A program made the translations under genes and the position numbers. Positions 1-8,150 of a DNA stretch of 35,467 nt are shown piece after piece (position 1 is the stretch's first letter; each line of letters starts with the position of its first letter). Source of the DNA: Acidimicrobiia bacterium (GTDB lineage: Bacteria; Acidobacteriota; Vicinamibacteria; Vicinamibacterales; UBA2999). The notes under the pieces were generated by a model that saw only the letters and a program-made list of their open reading frames with translations, searched no databases and was not told where the DNA came from. The DNA is taken from the NCBI GenBank assembly GCA_016871375.1, contig VFYY01000022.1, positions 1 to 35,467 on the forward strand, given 5' to 3'.

Positions 1-15
1 CGCCGTGCCCCTACC
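1..15. repeat. Right end of a dispersed palindromic repeat, cut by the window edge
   Basis: The first bases read CGCCGTGCCC followed by CTACC. This looks like the right arm and right flank of the palindromes at 29001-29025 and 18951-18974, which also end in a C-rich arm followed by CTAC. The first three bases of the flank (11-13) are the TAG stop codon of the minus-strand FGE-domain gene. The left arm would lie outside the window, so membership in the family is an inference. Confidence 0.45.
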
Positions 16-775
16 GCGGATCCCGGGCGCACCGGAAGCCGACGTTGACGTTCCGGCTGGCGGGCCGGTTCGGGTTGCGGTTCGACACGCGCAGGTTGCT
101 CATGTCGTCGCCGTAGGAGCCGCCGCGGACGACGCGGAACCCGCCGCCGTCTCCACCTTTCGGATCCGTGACCGGCTCGGGACCGAGCACGCTGTACCAG
201 TCGCTCACCCACTCCCAGACGTTGCCCGCCATGTCGTAGAGGCCGAAGCCGTTCGGGCGGAACGTCTTCACCGCGCGCGGGGAGTCGCCCTCGAATGCGG
301 CGCCGCTGGCCGTGGCCGGCCGATCGTCGGGCGGCTGATCGCCCCACGGATACACCGCCCCTTCGCGGCCACCGCGCGCCGCGTACTCCCACTCGGCCTC
401 CGTCGGCAGCCGACCCTCCACCGCCTTGCAGAACTTCACCGCATCGTCCCAGGTCACCACCGCAACCGGCTGGTCCGCGTTCATGCTCCACACCGGCTGC
501 TCTTCCATGAGCGGCGTGAAGGCGCGGAACATGCGCGCGGTCACTTCGGTGCTCATCATGTCGAAGGGCCGCGTGATGGTGACCGCGTGGCGCGGGTATT
601 CGTCGGCATCGCAGCGCCGCGGCATCGCCGGCGAGATGCATCCCATCTGGAACGTGCCGGCGGGAATGCGCACCCACTCGACGCCGGGGATGGCGTCGCC
701 CCCCTGCGCCTGTAGGGGCGACGCATGCGTCGCCCGTAAAGCGACAGCAAGAATGATGACGCCGAGTGTTCGCAT
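11..775 (-). CDS. Secreted formylglycine-generating-enzyme (SUMF1/EgtB-type) domain protein
   Basis: The 254-residue product has a hydrophobic N-terminus (MRTLGVIILAVAL) and then one FGE-sulfatase domain. Visible family marks are WVRIPAGTFQMG near residue 35, LPTEAEWEYAARGG, GNVWEWVSDWY, FRVVRGGSYGDD and the terminal GFRCAR. Genuine formylglycine-generating enzymes use a cysteine in the C-terminal part of the domain. The block after GGSY here has none until the final FRCAR, so a non-oxidase FGE-fold role is more likely. I chose the ATG at 775 because it gives the signal sequence and sits 11 nt after the stop of the UbiD gene, suggesting co-transcription. The palindromic repeat at 716-735 encodes ATHASP between the hydrophobic core and the mature part. 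The substrate is unknown. Confidence 0.85.
   Translation of the reverse strand: MRTLGVIILAVALRATHASPLQAQGGDAIPGVEWVRIPAGTFQMGCISPAMPRRCDADEYPRHAVTITRPFDMMSTEVTARMFRAFTPLMEEQPVWSMNADQPVAVVTWDDAVKFCKAVEGRLPTEAEWEYAARGGREGAVYPWGDQPPDDRPATASGAAFEGDSPRAVKTFRPNGFGLYDMAGNVWEWVSDWYSVLGPEPVTDPKGGDGGGFRVVRGGSYGDDMSNLRVSNRNPNRPASRNVNVGFRCARDPR
716..735. repeat. 20-bp perfect palindrome, copy 1 of 4
   Basis: The sequence is GGGCGACGCATGCGTCGCCC, identical to copies at 14502, 18951 and 20799. It lies in frame in the signal-peptide region of the FGE-domain gene and is read on the minus strand as ATHASP. The left flank is GTAG, the complement of the CTAC seen to the right of other copies. Confidence 0.9.
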
Positions 776-786
776 GCGTTGAAATG

Positions 787-2616
787 CTAATCCAGATGCG
801 CGCGTTCGGAGTCGCCCATGTCCACCCGGCGCGAGGGAAAGTACTCGTTCCACCGCCGCGTGACGCGGTCGGCAATCTCCGGGCTGCAGGACAACTCCTT
901 CGGGAACGACGGTTTCAAGCGCGCGTCGATGACGATGGGGCCGCGATACGCGATGTGGTTGCGCACGATCCGCCGCTCGGCGGCATGGATGTCCGCCGCC
1001 GGCTCGAACCGCGTAAACGTCGTCCACAGGAAGTTCATCGGGCTGGCGGCCGCGCGCGCCGGCTCATCGGAGACGACCACGAGCGGCCACTGCGCGAACG
1101 CCGGGTCGGTGGCCAGTCGCCCCGCCGCGCCGGGCTCGGACGCATAGGGCGGCGCGCCAATCACGAGGCAGCCGCCACAGAAGACCCGCGCGTCGGTGAC
1201 GCCGGCAGGCAGCGTGGCCGCGTTGAACTGCCGCGGCAGCTCGCGGACCGGATCGCCCAGGCCGAGCCACACGCCTTTCGATCCCTCGTTGACCGCCGGT
1301 CCCGTGTAGTCCAGGGTGTCCATCGACAGGTTCGACAGCACGTAGAGATCGGTCTCCGGGTTGGTGCGCGCGAGCACGTGCTCGAGGGTCGCCGTGAAGT
1401 TGCGAAGGTCGACGTGGCGATCGGTGACCAGCAGGAACTTGGTCAGCGAGAGCTGCCCTTCGCCGAGGATGCGGAAGGCGCTCCCCATCGCCTCGCGCGT
1501 GTAGCGCTGCTTCACCACCGCCGCCGCCAGCGAGTGGTAGCCCGTCTCGCCGTACGACCACAGGCGTTCCACCGCCGGCATCACCAGCGGGAAGAGCGGC
1601 GACAGCAGGTCCTGCAGCAGGTCGCCGATGTAGAAGTCTTCCTGCCGCGGCTTGCCGACGACGGTGGCCGGATAGATGGCGTCGGCCCGGTGCGCGATCC
1701 GGCGCAGCTCGAATACCGGGTAGTCGTGCTGCAGCGAGTAGTAGCCGTAGTGATCGCCGAACGGCCCCTCGGGCCGGCGGACGCCGGGCGGCACCTCGCC
1801 CATGAGCGCGAACTCGGCGTTGGCGACGAGCGGATGCGGGCCGTGCCCGCGCACCTGCGGCAGGCGCTCGCCGGCGATGAGCGACGCCAGCATCAGCTCG
1901 GGAACGTTCTCCGGCAGCGGCGCGATGGCAGACAGGATCAGCGCCGGCGGTCCGCCGAGGAACACCGTCGCCGGCAAGCTCTGCCCGCGCGCTTCGGCCA
2001 CGCCGTAATGAAATCCTCCGCCCTTCCCAATCTGCCAGTGCATGCCCGCGGTGCGCGCGTCGTGCACGTGCATGCGGTAGATGCCAAGGTTGCTTGCCCC
2101 GCCGTAGCTGGGCGAAGGCGGGTGGCCGCGGCGATCCGGATGCTGGGTGTAGACGAGCGGCAGCGTGATGAACGGTCCGCCGTCTTCCGGCCACGAGGTC
2201 AGCGCCGGCAGTCGATCGAGGCCGAGCGTGGACGTCACGCGCTCCGTGACAGGTCCGGCCGGCACCGTGCGCGTGCCGACCTTCAGCAGCTCGAGCCCGA
2301 CGTCGCGCGCGCCCCAGAGGGCCGGGAGGCTCGGCGGCAGGATCGTTTCCGCCAGCTCCACCAGCCGCCGCACCAGCCGCAGCGGCCGCTCGCCGAACGC
2401 GAGCTCGGCGCGCCGCGCCGTGCCGAACAGGTTGGTGACGAGGCGGAAATCGGATCCGGTGACGCTGGTGAAGAGCAGCGCCGGACCGCCGGCCGCGATG
2501 ACGCGCCGATGGATCTCGGCCGCCTCGAGCCGCGCGTCGACGGGGACGTCCACCGTGACGATGTCATCGTCACGGCGGAGCCGGTCGATGAAGGATCTGA
2601 GGTCGGGAAACGACAT
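787..2616 (-). CDS. UbiD family decarboxylase
   Basis: The 609-residue product belongs to the UbiD family of prenylated-FMN-dependent (de)carboxylases, which act on aromatic or unsaturated acids, including steps of ubiquinone or menaquinone synthesis. Family blocks visible include GGFHYGVAEARGQ, PVGI-region-like FLGGPPALILSAIAPLPE, the conserved RPEGPFGDHYGYYS with its glutamate, and KPRQEDFYIGD. The start is the ATG at 2616 (MSFPDLRSFIDRL). A longer upstream reading would be coded by low-complexity repeat and was rejected. The cofactor-making UbiX partner is not in the window, so the substrate cannot be named. It lies between a DinB-like gene upstream and the FGE-domain gene downstream on the same strand. 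Confidence 0.9.
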   Translation of the reverse strand: MSFPDLRSFIDRLRRDDDIVTVDVPVDARLEAAEIHRRVIAAGGPALLFTSVTGSDFRLVTNLFGTARRAELAFGERPLRLVRRLVELAETILPPSLPALWGARDVGLELLKVGTRTVPAGPVTERVTSTLGLDRLPALTSWPEDGGPFITLPLVYTQHPDRRGHPPSPSYGGASNLGIYRMHVHDARTAGMHWQIGKGGGFHYGVAEARGQSLPATVFLGGPPALILSAIAPLPENVPELMLASLIAGERLPQVRGHGPHPLVANAEFALMGEVPPGVRRPEGPFGDHYGYYSLQHDYPVFELRRIAHRADAIYPATVVGKPRQEDFYIGDLLQDLLSPLFPLVMPAVERLWSYGETGYHSLAAAVVKQRYTREAMGSAFRILGEGQLSLTKFLLVTDRHVDLRNFTATLEHVLARTNPETDLYVLSNLSMDTLDYTGPAVNEGSKGVWLGLGDPVRELPRQFNAATLPAGVTDARVFCGGCLVIGAPPYASEPGAAGRLATDPAFAQWPLVVVSDEPARAAASPMNFLWTTFTRFEPAADIHAAERRIVRNHIAYRGPIVIDARLKPSFPKELSCSPEIADRVTRRWNEYFPSRRVDMGDSERAHLD

Positions 2617-2620
2617 CGCA

Positions 2621-2688
2621 ATTCCCAACGCCCAAGTCCCAACTCCCAAGACGCTTTGGAAGTTGGGAGTTGGAAGTTGGGAGTTTCT
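2621..2688. repeat. Low-complexity inverted repeat between the DinB-like and ubiD genes
   Basis: The left side is made of CCCAA-rich steps (CCCAACTCCCAA at 2638-2649) and the right side of the complement (TTGGGAGTTGGA at 2663-2674, plus a further TTGGGAGT). The arms match at 11 of 12 positions and could form a long hairpin. It fills exactly the gap between the stop at 2689 and the ubiD start at 2616. Its style resembles the arrays flanking the four-helix-bundle genes at 14.9-15.5 kb and 17.2-17.6 kb, but no such gene is present here. Confidence 0.8.
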
Positions 2689-3207
2689 TTACGTGGCGGC
2701 CGCCTCTTTGGAATCCGCGCTGGGGCCGTAGATGTCCGGCACCTTGGAGCCCATCGCGCGCAGGTAGGCGGCGAGCTGGCCGCGGTGATGGACGCTGTGG
2801 TTGTTGGCGAACCCGACGAAGCGGACGCGCGGCCATTCCATGATGCCGAAAAAGCTGAGCGGCTGGAGGAGGTCCTCGCCCTTCATCGCGCGGATGGCCT
2901 CGAGGCGCTCGGACATCGCCTTGGCGTAGAACGCCTGCAGGCTGGCGCCGTCGGTGAACTGCGCCTCCGCTTTCTTCGCCGCCTCGGGGTTGAACTCGAA
3001 CTTCCCGCCGACGATGCTGTCGAGGAACCAGACGTCGGCGGTGGCGATGTGCACCGCGACCTCCCACGCGCTCCGCGACTTCGGATCGGGCTTGTAGTCG
3101 CGATTGCCCTTGTCGACGGCGGCCAGCACCTTCTCGGTGGTGCCCGTCTCGCCTTCCCATACCGTGGCCATCAGATCGGCGGCGGCTCTTGCCTGGTCTG
3201 GAGTCAT
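2689..3207 (-). CDS. DinB/YfiT-like four-helix metalloprotein
   Basis: The 172-residue product matches the DinB superfamily, a four-helix bundle that binds a divalent metal through three histidines. Candidate ligands are His53 (AVHIATADVWFLD) and the His137/His140/His141 group (NNHSVHHRGQLAAYLR). Members include bacillithiol- or mycothiol-dependent transferases and proteins of unknown activity, so the reaction cannot be named. This is unrelated to DNA polymerase IV (gene dinB) elsewhere in the window. The ATG at 3207 has GGAG 8 nt upstream, directly after the palindrome at 3219-3243, and starts a typical full-length family member. Confidence 0.85.
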   Translation of the reverse strand: MTPDQARAAADLMATVWEGETGTTEKVLAAVDKGNRDYKPDPKSRSAWEVAVHIATADVWFLDSIVGGKFEFNPEAAKKAEAQFTDGASLQAFYAKAMSERLEAIRAMKGEDLLQPLSFFGIMEWPRVRFVGFANNHSVHHRGQLAAYLRAMGSKVPDIYGPSADSKEAAAT

Positions 3208-3218
3208 GTCAGTTCTCC

Positions 3219-3243
3219 GGCGGGCCGCAAGGACCCGCCCTAC
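3219..3243. repeat. Palindromic repeat touching the ettA stop codon
   Basis: Arms GGCGGG (3219-3224) and CCCGCC (3234-3239) surround CCGCAAGGA. The right flank CTACC overlaps the TAG stop of ettA at 3240-3242, the same arrangement as at 11, 18971 and 29021. It also separates ettA from the ribosome-binding site of the DinB-like gene. Confidence 0.7.
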
Positions 3244-4910
3244 CGAGTTAGCTTCCTGTACTTGATGCGATGGGGCGTGTCGGCTTCGGCGCCGAGGCGG
3301 CGGTGCCGGTCTGCCTCGTAGTCCTGGTAATTCCCCTCGAACCACACCACCTCGCTGTCGCCCTCGAAGGCGAGCATGTGCGTGGCGATGCGGTCCAGGA
3401 ACCAGCGGTCGTGGCTGATGACGACGGCGCAGCCGGCGTAGTTGAGGAGCGCCTCCTCGAGCGCGCGCAGCGTGTCCACGTCGAGGTCGTTGGTCGGCTC
3501 GTCGAGCAGCAGCAGGTTGGACCCGCGCTGCAGGAGCTTGGCGAGGTGGACGCGGTTGCGCTCGCCGCCCGAGAGCGTGCCGACCTTGCGCTGCTGCTGC
3601 GCGCCCTTGAAGTTGAACCACGAGACGTAGGCGCGCGACGGCACCGGGCGCTTCCCCACCATCAGCTCGTCGAGCCCGCCGGAGATCTCCTCCCACACGC
3701 TCTTGTTCGGGACGAGCGCATCGCGGCTCTGGTCGACGTAGCCGATCTGCACCGTCTCGCCCAGCTTCAGCGTCCCCGCGTCCGGCTTCTCCTGCCCCGT
3801 GATCATCCGGAACAGCGTCGTCTTGCCGGCGCCGTTCGGGCCGATGACGCCGACGATGCCGCCGCGCGGCAGCGTGAAGGTGAGATCGTCCATGAGGAGC
3901 AGATCGCCGTACGCCTTGCGGACGCCGCGCGCCTCGACGACCACGTCACCGAGACGCGGCCCGGGCGGGATGTAGATCTCGACCTGCTCGATCTTCTGCG
4001 CGGCGTCCTCGTTGAGGAGCTGCTCGTAGGCGTTGAGGCGCGCCTTGCCCTTCGACTGGCGGGCGCGCGGCGACATGCGGATCCACTCGAGCTCGCGCTG
4101 CAGCGTCTTCTGCCGCTTGGTCTCGCTCTTCTCTTCCTGCGCGAGGCGCTGCTGCTTCTGGTCGAGCCAGGAGGAGTAGTTGCCCTTCCACGGGATGCCG
4201 GAGCCGCGATCGAGCTCGAGGATCCACTCGGCGGCGTTGTCGAGGAAGTAGCGGTCGTGGGTCACGGCGACGACCGTCCCCTTGTACTCCTTGAGGAAGC
4301 GCTCGAGCCACGCCACCGACTCGGCGTCGAGGTGGTTGGTCGGCTCGTCGAGGAGCAGCAGGTCGGGCGACTTCAGGAGCAGCCGGCACAGCGCGACGCG
4401 GCGCCGCTCGCCGCCCGAGAGCGTCGAGACGTCCGCATCCGGCGGCGGGCACCGCAGCGCGTCCATCGCCAGCTCGAGCTGCGAGTCGATGTCCCAGGCG
4501 TTGACCGCGTCGATCCGGTCCTGCAGGCGGCCCTGCTCTTCCAGGACCTTGTCCATCTGCTCGGGCGACATCTCCTCGCCGAGCTTCATGTTGACTTCGT
4601 CGTAGCGCTCGAGCAGCGCCTTGATCTCGGCGACGCCTTCCTCGACGTTGCCCTTCACGTCCTTCGACGGATCGAGCCGCGGCTCCTGCGGCAGGAAGCC
4701 GACCGTGATGCCGTCGGCGGGGAACGCCTCGCCGATGAACTCGGTGTCCTCGCCCGCCATGATCTTCAGCAGCGAGCTCTTGCCCGCGCCGTTCAGCCCG
4801 AGCACGCCAATCTTGGCGCCCGGCAGGAACGACAGCCAGATGTCCTTGAGTACGACGGCGTCGGGAGGATGCACCTTCCCGAGCCCTTTCATCGTGTAGA
4901 TGTATTGCAT
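3240..4910 (-). CDS. ettA: Energy-dependent translational throttle protein EttA (ABC-F ATPase)
   Basis: The 556-residue product is a soluble ABC-F protein with two ATPase cassettes and no membrane segment. Cassette 1 has Walker [10 protein letters not shown] (38-46), signature LSGGE (164-168) and Walker B LLLLDEP (184-190). Cassette 2 has GPNGAGKTT (357-365), LSGGE (446-450) and [12 protein letters not shown] (467-478). Between them, at about 240-320, is the charged linker typical of EttA ([20 protein letters not shown]). EttA binds the ribosomal E site and gates the first elongation step according to the ATP/ADP ratio. Length and the [10 protein letters not shown] start match the family. A -10-like TATACT lies about 34 nt upstream. 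Confidence 0.96.
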   Translation of the reverse strand: MQYIYTMKGLGKVHPPDAVVLKDIWLSFLPGAKIGVLGLNGAGKSSLLKIMAGEDTEFIGEAFPADGITVGFLPQEPRLDPSKDVKGNVEEGVAEIKALLERYDEVNMKLGEEMSPEQMDKVLEEQGRLQDRIDAVNAWDIDSQLELAMDALRCPPPDADVSTLSGGERRRVALCRLLLKSPDLLLLDEPTNHLDAESVAWLERFLKEYKGTVVAVTHDRYFLDNAAEWILELDRGSGIPWKGNYSSWLDQKQQRLAQEEKSETKRQKTLQRELEWIRMSPRARQSKGKARLNAYEQLLNEDAAQKIEQVEIYIPPGPRLGDVVVEARGVRKAYGDLLLMDDLTFTLPRGGIVGVIGPNGAGKTTLFRMITGQEKPDAGTLKLGETVQIGYVDQSRDALVPNKSVWEEISGGLDELMVGKRPVPSRAYVSWFNFKGAQQQRKVGTLSGGERNRVHLAKLLQRGSNLLLLDEPTNDLDVDTLRALEEALLNYAGCAVVISHDRWFLDRIATHMLAFEGDSEVVWFEGNYQDYEADRHRRLGAEADTPHRIKYRKLTR

Positions 4911-4944
4911 TCAGCCCCGGTAGACGTGGTGTAGACGACCGCTC

Positions 4945-4950
4945 AGTATA
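4945..4950 (-). promoter_or_regulatory. Candidate -10 box of ettA
   Basis: On the minus strand the bases read TATACT, five of six matches to TATAAT, about 34 nt before the ettA ATG. The surrounding CAGATATACTG is also found before the cyclophilin gene. No good -35 box was seen. Confidence 0.45.
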
Positions 4951-5014
4951 TCTGGCGCGCATCCTTCACTGCCACGGGCCACAGAGACACCGAGCATCGT
5001 ATGTATCGTACGTA

Positions 5015-5039
5015 GTGTCCGGCTTTAGCCGGACCACAC
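5015..5039. repeat. Second palindrome family, copy 1
   Basis: The core GTCCGGCTTTAGCCGGAC forms an 8-bp perfect stem with a 2-nt loop and is followed by CACAC. It lies in inverted orientation to the copy at 5265-5292; related copies are at 28958 and 34642. Confidence 0.85.
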
Positions 5040-5206
5040 CCGTCAACGCGTTTCAGATGCTGCGAATCAGCGACGGCGTTTTGAGCCGCATAATGGATGC
5101 GGTATCGAGATAGCGGCTACTCGCCGCGCCAGCGAAGGGCGGCGAGCGGAAGCCGATTTCCGGCGCGCCAGCGCCGGCGGCCGCGGCCCGGCATGGCGAG
5201 CGGCGG

Positions 5207-5237
5207 AAAAAAAGGGCGGACCTGACAAGGTCCGCCC
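5207..5237 (-). terminator. Intrinsic terminator downstream of the M16 protease gene
   Basis: Read on the minus strand, a perfect 10-bp stem (GGGCGGACCT with AGGTCCGCCC) and a 4-nt loop (TGTC) are followed by seven T residues. It lies about 57 nt after the M16 stop codon. This is the clearest Rho-independent terminator in the window. Confidence 0.88.
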
Positions 5238-5264
5238 CACATGATCAACGTTGACGACGGCGGC

Positions 5265-5292
5265 GTGTGGTCCGGCTGAAGCCGGACACTAC
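5265..5292. repeat. Second palindrome family, copy 2
   Basis: The core GTCCGGCTGAAGCCGGAC is preceded by GTG and followed by ACTAC. It is the inverted partner of 5015-5039 and ends 2 nt before the M16 stop codon. Confidence 0.85.
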
Positions 5293-5294
5293 GA

Positions 5295-8150
5295 CTACTG
5301 CCCCGCGGCGCGCGGGGGCGCGACCTCGGGCATCAGCGTCACGACGGTGTGGCGGTTCTCGGGGAAGTACTTCCTGAACATCTCGTGGACGTTCGCCCTC
5401 GTCAGCGTCTCCGCGCGGGCGATGCGCTGCAGGATGGCGCGCGGGTCGCGCCCGAGCAGATGGGCGGTCTGCAGGGAGTTCAGCCAGTAGTTGTTCGTCT
5501 TCAGCGACGTCTCGAGGTCGCGACGCTCGGTTTCGATGACGACCTGCACTTCCGCGTCGGTCGGCCCGTCGCGGCGGAGCCTGTCGAGCTCGGTCATGAC
5601 CGCGCCGCTCAGCTTCTCCACGTTCTCCGGTGCGCTGCCGAAGCTGACGCTGGTCGTGCCGTAGCCGGGCTGCGGCGTCGTGTCGGAGTAGCCCACGCCG
5701 ACGGAGTAGGTCCCGCCCAGCTCTTCACGGAGCACGTCACGCAGCCGGTTCTGCAGGATGCTCGTGGCCGCGCGCACGCGATGCACCTCGAACTCCTCGA
5801 GTCCCGTGTCGGCGAAGAACGTGATCGACGTCTGGCTGCGCGGCTCCTGCCCCTTGCGCACGGTCTCGCGCTGCACGCCCGCCGGGAACTGCAGCCGCAG
5901 GTTCGCGCCGACGGCCGACGTCGGCGTGCCTGCAGACGGCAGCGAGCCGAGGTACTGCGCGACGAGCGGCGTGATCTCGTCCACCGTGAACGCGCCGACG
6001 AAGAAGAACGTGAAGTCGGCGGCGTTGCGGAAGCGCGCCTGATAGAACTCGTGCATGCGATCGGCGTCGAGCGCCGGCAGGTCCTCGACCTTCAGGGAGC
6101 GCGACGAGTAGTGGTCCAGCGTGTTGAGCCGCCGCACGCGCTCGCCGAACACGGCGCCGGGGTTCTGCGCCTGGTTGGCGAGGTTCGCCTCGAGACGCCG
6201 CTTCATGAGGTCGAGCGCCTGCGGATCGCGGTTCGGCGACGTGAACTGCAGGTACACGAGCTGCAGCGCGGTCTCGAGATCGCGCGGCGTGCTGCCGCCG
6301 GAGATCCCGTGCGTGTAGCTCGAGACGTAGGTGGACGCGTTGGCGATCTTGCCGGCCAGCAGCTTCCCGAGGTCCACCGGGTTGATGCCGCCCACGCCCG
6401 AGAGGCCGACGATGGAGGTGCTCAAGGAGGCGTTGAGGTAGTCGGCTTCCGGGGCGAGCGACACGCCGCCGCGCGCATACGAGGTGAACGAGACCTGGTC
6501 GTTGCGGAAGTCCGTCGGCTTCAGCCACACCTCGACGCCGTTGGACAGCGTGAGGACGGTGACCCCGATCTCCGCGATCTCGCGCCGCGCGCGCACCGGC
6601 CCGGCCGCCGGCAGGTCGGCCATCAGCGCGCGTCCTTCGAGCGCGTCGCGCCACGGCTCGACCGACGCGGCAAGTCCGACGCGCAGCGCATCGCTCAGCA
6701 CCGTCTGTGTGACGGGCGCGATGCCCTCCTTCTCGGGCGAGACCGCGAGCACGACGCGGCTGTCGTCGCCGAGCACGTCGCGCGCGAGCGCGCTGGCATC
6801 GGCGGCCGTCATCGCCGGCAGGAGCTTCCGCGCGAGGTCGAGCTCCATGGCAATCCCCGGCGCGGGCTCGCCCGTGAGGAAGTGGCGAATCAGCTCGGAG
6901 GCGAAGCCGCCGCTCTGCGACTTGTCGCGCTCGTTGTAGGCGCGCTCCAGGCCGGCAATCATCCCCTTCTTCGCGCGGTCGAGCTCCGCATCGCCGAACC
7001 CGTGCTGCGTCACGCGCGCGATCTCCTGCGCGATGGCCTCCAGCCCCTCGGCGATGCCGCCGTCCTTGGTCCGCGCCGACACCGTGAAGCCTTCCACGGT
7101 CTGCCCGAGCGTCTGCCCGCCCACCGACGCGCCGAGGAACCGCGCGTCGGGCCGGCGCGCGATCTCGGCCAGCCGGCTGTTCAGCATCTGGTCCACCAGC
7201 GAGCCGAGCAGCGAGCGGCGATAGTCGCCGACCGTGCGGAACAGCTGCAGCGGCCGCTTGTGCACGATGGAGACCGACGAGGCCTGCGCCTCGCGGTCCG
7301 AGGTCGTCACGTAGCGCGTCTCGCGATGCGGCGGCACGGGATACACCGTGCGCGCCGCCGGCGGACGCGTGGCCAGTCCGGAGAAGTGCGTGCGGATCAG
7401 GGCTTCCGTCGCGGCCACGTCCACGTCGCCCACGACGATGACCGCCATGCGGTCGGCGCGATAGTGGTCGCGGTAGAAGTCGCGGATCCGCTGCGCCGGG
7501 AAGGACTTCAGGATCTCGGGCAGGCCGATCGGCAGGCGCTGCACGTAGCGCGAGTCGCCGAAGAGGCCCTGGAGCTGCGCGTCCTGCATGCGCGACTGCG
7601 CGCCCTGCCGCAGCCGCCACTCCTCGATCACGACGCCGCGCTCCTTGTCGATCTCGGCGGCGTCGAGCTGGATGCCGCCGGCGAAGTCGCTGAGCGCCTC
7701 GAAGCCGCGCTCGATGATGGCCGGACGGTCCGTCGGCACCTCGAGCATGTAGACGGTCTCGTCGAAGCTCGTATACGCGTTCACGTCCGGGCCGAAGCGC
7801 GAGCCGATCGACTCGAGGTACTTCACGAGGTCGCCCGCCTCGAAGTGCTCGGAGCCGTTGAACGCCATGTGCTCGAGCAGGTGCGCGAGCCCGCGCTGGT
7901 CGTCGGCTTCGTCGATCGAGCCGGCCTTCACCGCCAGCCGCAGCGCGGCGCGGTTGGCGGGCTCGACGTTGCGGCGGACGAAGAACGTCAGCCCGTTCGG
8001 CAGCGCGCCCGTGCGGATCGCCGCATCGAGCGGCAGCGGCGCGCCGAGCTCCTGTGCCGAGAGGCCCTGCGCGAACGCGGGCGTGAACGTCACCGCCAGC
8101 AGCAGGTATGCTGCTGCGATGCGGCTGAAGATCAGACGGCTCGACGACAC
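5295..8150 (-). CDS. Exported M16 family zinc metalloprotease (two-domain pitrilysin type)
   Basis: The 951-residue product has a signal peptide (LIFSRIAAAYLLLAVTFTPAFAQG) and two M16 halves. The active half carries the inverted zinc motif HLLEH at residues 90-94 within AHLLEHMAFNGSEHF. The second half lacks that motif, as usual for the family, and is needed to form the chamber. Such proteins are typically periplasmic or outer-membrane-associated peptidases, sometimes paired with a second subunit; none is seen here. The start is the GTG at 8150, supported by GGGAGGGG five nt upstream on the minus strand. This start overlaps the divergent dut gene by 32 bp, so its promoter must lie inside dut. 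A strong terminator follows at 5207-5237. Confidence 0.93.
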   Translation of the reverse strand: MSSSRLIFSRIAAAYLLLAVTFTPAFAQGLSAQELGAPLPLDAAIRTGALPNGLTFFVRRNVEPANRAALRLAVKAGSIDEADDQRGLAHLLEHMAFNGSEHFEAGDLVKYLESIGSRFGPDVNAYTSFDETVYMLEVPTDRPAIIERGFEALSDFAGGIQLDAAEIDKERGVVIEEWRLRQGAQSRMQDAQLQGLFGDSRYVQRLPIGLPEILKSFPAQRIRDFYRDHYRADRMAVIVVGDVDVAATEALIRTHFSGLATRPPAARTVYPVPPHRETRYVTTSDREAQASSVSIVHKRPLQLFRTVGDYRRSLLGSLVDQMLNSRLAEIARRPDARFLGASVGGQTLGQTVEGFTVSARTKDGGIAEGLEAIAQEIARVTQHGFGDAELDRAKKGMIAGLERAYNERDKSQSGGFASELIRHFLTGEPAPGIAMELDLARKLLPAMTAADASALARDVLGDDSRVVLAVSPEKEGIAPVTQTVLSDALRVGLAASVEPWRDALEGRALMADLPAAGPVRARREIAEIGVTVLTLSNGVEVWLKPTDFRNDQVSFTSYARGGVSLAPEADYLNASLSTSIVGLSGVGGINPVDLGKLLAGKIANASTYVSSYTHGISGGSTPRDLETALQLVYLQFTSPNRDPQALDLMKRRLEANLANQAQNPGAVFGERVRRLNTLDHYSSRSLKVEDLPALDADRMHEFYQARFRNAADFTFFFVGAFTVDEITPLVAQYLGSLPSAGTPTSAVGANLRLQFPAGVQRETVRKGQEPRSQTSITFFADTGLEEFEVHRVRAATSILQNRLRDVLREELGGTYSVGVGYSDTTPQPGYGTTSVSFGSAPENVEKLSGAVMTELDRLRRDGPTDAEVQVVIETERRDLETSLKTNNYWLNSLQTAHLLGRDPRAILQRIARAETLTRANVHEMFRKYFPENRHTVVTLMPEVAPPRAAGQ
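8107..8112 (+). promoter_or_regulatory. Candidate leaderless -10 box of dut
   Basis: TATGCT lies 6 nt before the dut ATG, placing the predicted transcription start at or next to the start codon. There is no Shine-Dalgarno sequence. It lies within the 5' end of the M16 gene on the other strand. Confidence 0.45.

Larger units (their letters stand above)
4911..5294. other. Gene-free stretch between ettA and the M16 protease gene
   Basis: No convincing coding sequence is seen in these 384 bases. The stretch holds the ettA promoter region, two inverted copies of the GTCCGGCT palindrome (5015-5039 and 5265-5292), GC-rich imperfect repeats around 5110-5200, and an intrinsic terminator for the M16 gene (5207-5237). 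Confidence 0.75.

Noticed and set aside
766-3321. Long plus-strand open frame opposite ubiD
   Set aside because: It is antisense to a clear UbiD gene, is rich in Arg/His/Gly as expected for the reverse frame of GC-rich DNA, and has no recognisable motif.
3270-4934. Long plus-strand open frame opposite ettA
   Set aside because: It is a mirror of the ettA coding pattern with a low-complexity Leu/Arg/Val protein and no family match.
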